Shown: in pieces, positions 34,602 through 35,864 of the stretch
How positions within the stretch are numbered: the first letter of the stretch is position 1
How the letters are laid out: every line of letters starts with the position of its first letter
From: Xanthobacteraceae bacterium
GTDB lineage: Bacteria; Pseudomonadota; Alphaproteobacteria; Rhizobiales; Xanthobacteraceae
Direction: 5' to 3'
DNA length: 35,864 nt
Assembly: GCA_019748335.1 (NCBI GenBank)
Contig: JAIEPP010000650.1
Coordinates: 1-35,864 of the forward strand
Made by a program: the position numbers and the translations under genes
Notes under the pieces: model-generated
Told to the model about the DNA's origin: nothing
The model's input: the letters and a program-made list of their open reading frames with translations, nothing else
The model's database searches: none

Positions 34602-35657
34602 GTGCAGCGGACCGGCGTGATCGTCATTGCAGCGATTGTGGTTGTATTGCTGACCGGCACCAGTGTGTTACTGAGCCCTTATCTGTTTCCACGCAAGCCC
34701 GATCGGGCTGCCGGACCTCTGAAGGTTTCGGTCCATGAGTTGTCCTTACCAAATCCCGGAAGCGCTGAGGGTCCGCCTATCGCTGTGAGGATTTGGGCTC
34801 CGCATGCTGCGGAGATCGCCCCTCGTTATCCGCTGATCCTTTATGTGCCGGGCTGGGGTGGGAGTCGCGGCGAGAACGATGTGCTCCTGTCGGACATCGC
34901 CAGTGCCGGCTTTGTGGTAGCGGCCGCAGACGACATAAGCCGTGACAAGCCCGATCCAACGGCTGATCCCGCTGACGAGTTAGTACGCACTGGCGCGTTC
35001 AAAGCTTTCTCCCCTCAGGATCTTGCAGCGTTTCCGCAGGTGAGCGAACGCAGGACACGGCTCGGCTTTAACAAGCTTAACAAGCTGGTCTATGCGCTAA
35101 CGCGGCTGACATCCAAGTCCATTCCGTCCACGATCGATTTCTCACGTATCGGAGTGGTCGGCTTTTCATTCGGTGGCGCCGTAGCGGCGGTGGCCCTTGC
35201 CCGCGATCCGCGTGTGACTGCGGCGGTAAATCTAGATGGGTGGGTTGTCGATACCGAAGCCGCGGCGGGCGTGTCGCGTCCTCTTCTCGCCCTTTACGCT
35301 AAGCTCGAATTGCACCCATCTCCGGCCCGGGTGTCGGCGCCGACCTATTACGTGACCGAGTTGGCACGCGAAGATTTTCGTATGCTGCTAGCGTTGTCGC
35401 GATCGTCGGCAGCCGAGGTTCGTCTGATCGAAGGCGCTGAGCATGACGATTTCACCGACGCGCGATACGCAAGTCGCTGGAAGCGGTGGCGGCCGTGGCG
35501 CCCTAAGCCCATTCGGGCGGATCGCATGCGCTCCATCATCCAGGCCTATCTGGTCTCCTTCCTGCTCCGGACTGTCAGTGGCACGCCGACCGCACCTCGA
35601 TCTCCTGTCTTTCCAGAGGTCACGTCCATCGAAGCAATAGAACCCGACTTGCGATGA
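34602..35657 (+). CDS. Membrane-anchored alpha/beta hydrolase
   Basis: A 351-residue alpha/beta hydrolase resembling the dienelactone-hydrolase/PAF-acetylhydrolase group. An N-terminal hydrophobic segment (GVIVIAAIVVVLLTGTSVLL) suggests export with a signal anchor, so the catalytic domain is probably periplasmic. The oxyanion region is LILYVPGWGGSRGEN. The nucleophile is Ser189 in GFSFGG, NLDGW may supply the acid, and His281 in GAEHDDF is the likely base. The GTG start has GGAGG 6 bases upstream. It follows the C-TE gene by 68 bp in the same direction, so it may belong to the operon. It could hydrolyse, activate or detoxify the product, or be unrelated. The substrate is unknown. Confidence 0.8.
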   Translation: MQRTGVIVIAAIVVVLLTGTSVLLSPYLFPRKPDRAAGPLKVSVHELSLPNPGSAEGPPIAVRIWAPHAAEIAPRYPLILYVPGWGGSRGENDVLLSDIASAGFVVAAADDISRDKPDPTADPADELVRTGAFKAFSPQDLAAFPQVSERRTRLGFNKLNKLVYALTRLTSKSIPSTIDFSRIGVVGFSFGGAVAAVALARDPRVTAAVNLDGWVVDTEAAAGVSRPLLALYAKLELHPSPARVSAPTYYVTELAREDFRMLLALSRSSAAEVRLIEGAEHDDFTDARYASRWKRWRPWRPKPIRADRMRSIIQAYLVSFLLRTVSGTPTAPRSPVFPEVTSIEAIEPDLR

Positions 35658-35789
35658 ATATCGGTGATCACGCTCGATACCCCAGTCCTGAACTGTTCGC
35701 CTAAACGTTACCGACGCCGATCTTGCCGTGATTGATCTAAGCGACCCTGCAAAGGTCGCCGTGTTGGGTGAAAAACAGTCAGGTTCAAG
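35658..35789. other. Short gap before the IS end
   Basis: About 130 bp with no gene or clear terminator. It lies between the hydrolase gene and the left end of the insertion sequence, so it is where a target-site duplication copy would be sought. Confidence 0.4.
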
Positions 35790-35864
35790 TGACCTGCCCC
35801 TGCCGATTTCCTCCAGTTGAAGTTAGAGTCCGGCCTTCTGAAGGACGGACAAATGAAGCGAGCC
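35790..35864 (+). mobile_element. Left end of a probable IS3-family element (cut by window edge)
   Basis: TGACCTGCCCC at 35790-35800 looks like the outer end of an IS3-type terminal repeat. The following frame reads DFLQLKLESGLLKDGQ and then MKRA at 35853-35864, with AAGGA about 7 bases before that ATG. MKRA is how many IS3-family OrfA transposases begin (usually followed by RFTEEQI). Only four codons are visible, so the family call rests on memory of such ends and is tentative. Confidence 0.55.

Noticed and set aside
1..35864. tRNA, rRNA, riboswitch or CRISPR array
   Set aside because: Reading the gaps showed no tRNA-like TΨC arm, no rRNA sequence, no regularly spaced repeats and no known riboswitch pattern.

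Overview
The window looks like chromosomal accessory DNA from a GC-rich alphaproteobacterium. A Bradyrhizobium-like member of the Hyphomicrobiales (Rhizobiales) is my best guess. This is an inference from codon usage, the type of polysaccharide genes, the Asp-box protein relic and the IS end; no rRNA, tRNA or marker gene is present to prove it.

Left half (about 1-20400): a surface or exopolysaccharide locus of the Wzx/Wzy type. It holds a lipid-linked repeat-unit flippase (4155-5639), a Wzy/O-antigen-ligase-like polymerase (9391-10743), and a Wzc-type chain-length protein fused to a tyrosine kinase (14662-16881). Five glycosyltransferases are present: two GT4-like (1663-2850, 11977-13059) and three GT2-like (3058-3975, 6157-7080, 13185-14255). 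Tailoring genes are a UDP-galactopyranose-mutase-like flavoprotein, a hexapeptide-repeat acyltransferase, an OafA-type membrane acyltransferase and a PhyH-type dioxygenase. A secreted GH9 glucanase (17026-19047) may trim or release the polymer. Neither a priming glycosyltransferase nor a Wza-type outer-membrane exporter is in the window. The left edge carries the 5' third of a second wzc-like gene in opposite orientation, so about 14.5 kb lies between two inverted wzc sequences that are roughly 93% identical. A decayed Asp-box (BNR) protein gene lies between the polymerase and the next glycosyltransferase.

Right half (about 20800-35660): a small non-ribosomal peptide/polyketide locus. A divergent JmjC/cupin-like oxygenase gene (20836-21786) precedes a 9.8-kb megasynthase gene (22538-32341) with domain order A-PCP-KS-AT-ACP-aminotransferase-C-A-PCP. 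An overlapping gene (32338-34533) encodes a free-standing C-TE protein, and a membrane-anchored alpha/beta hydrolase follows (34602-35657). Read collinearly, an amino acid is loaded, extended by one malonyl unit, transaminated at the beta-keto carbon and joined to a residue that the second A-domain pocket predicts to be glycine. The terminal protein is odd: its C domain lacks the catalytic His, its TE has Cys in place of Ser, and there is no carrier domain between them. I know of no product that matches this logic. No PPTase, exporter or regulator for this pathway is in the window.

The right edge (from about 35790) is the beginning of what looks like an IS3-family insertion sequence, cut by the window end.
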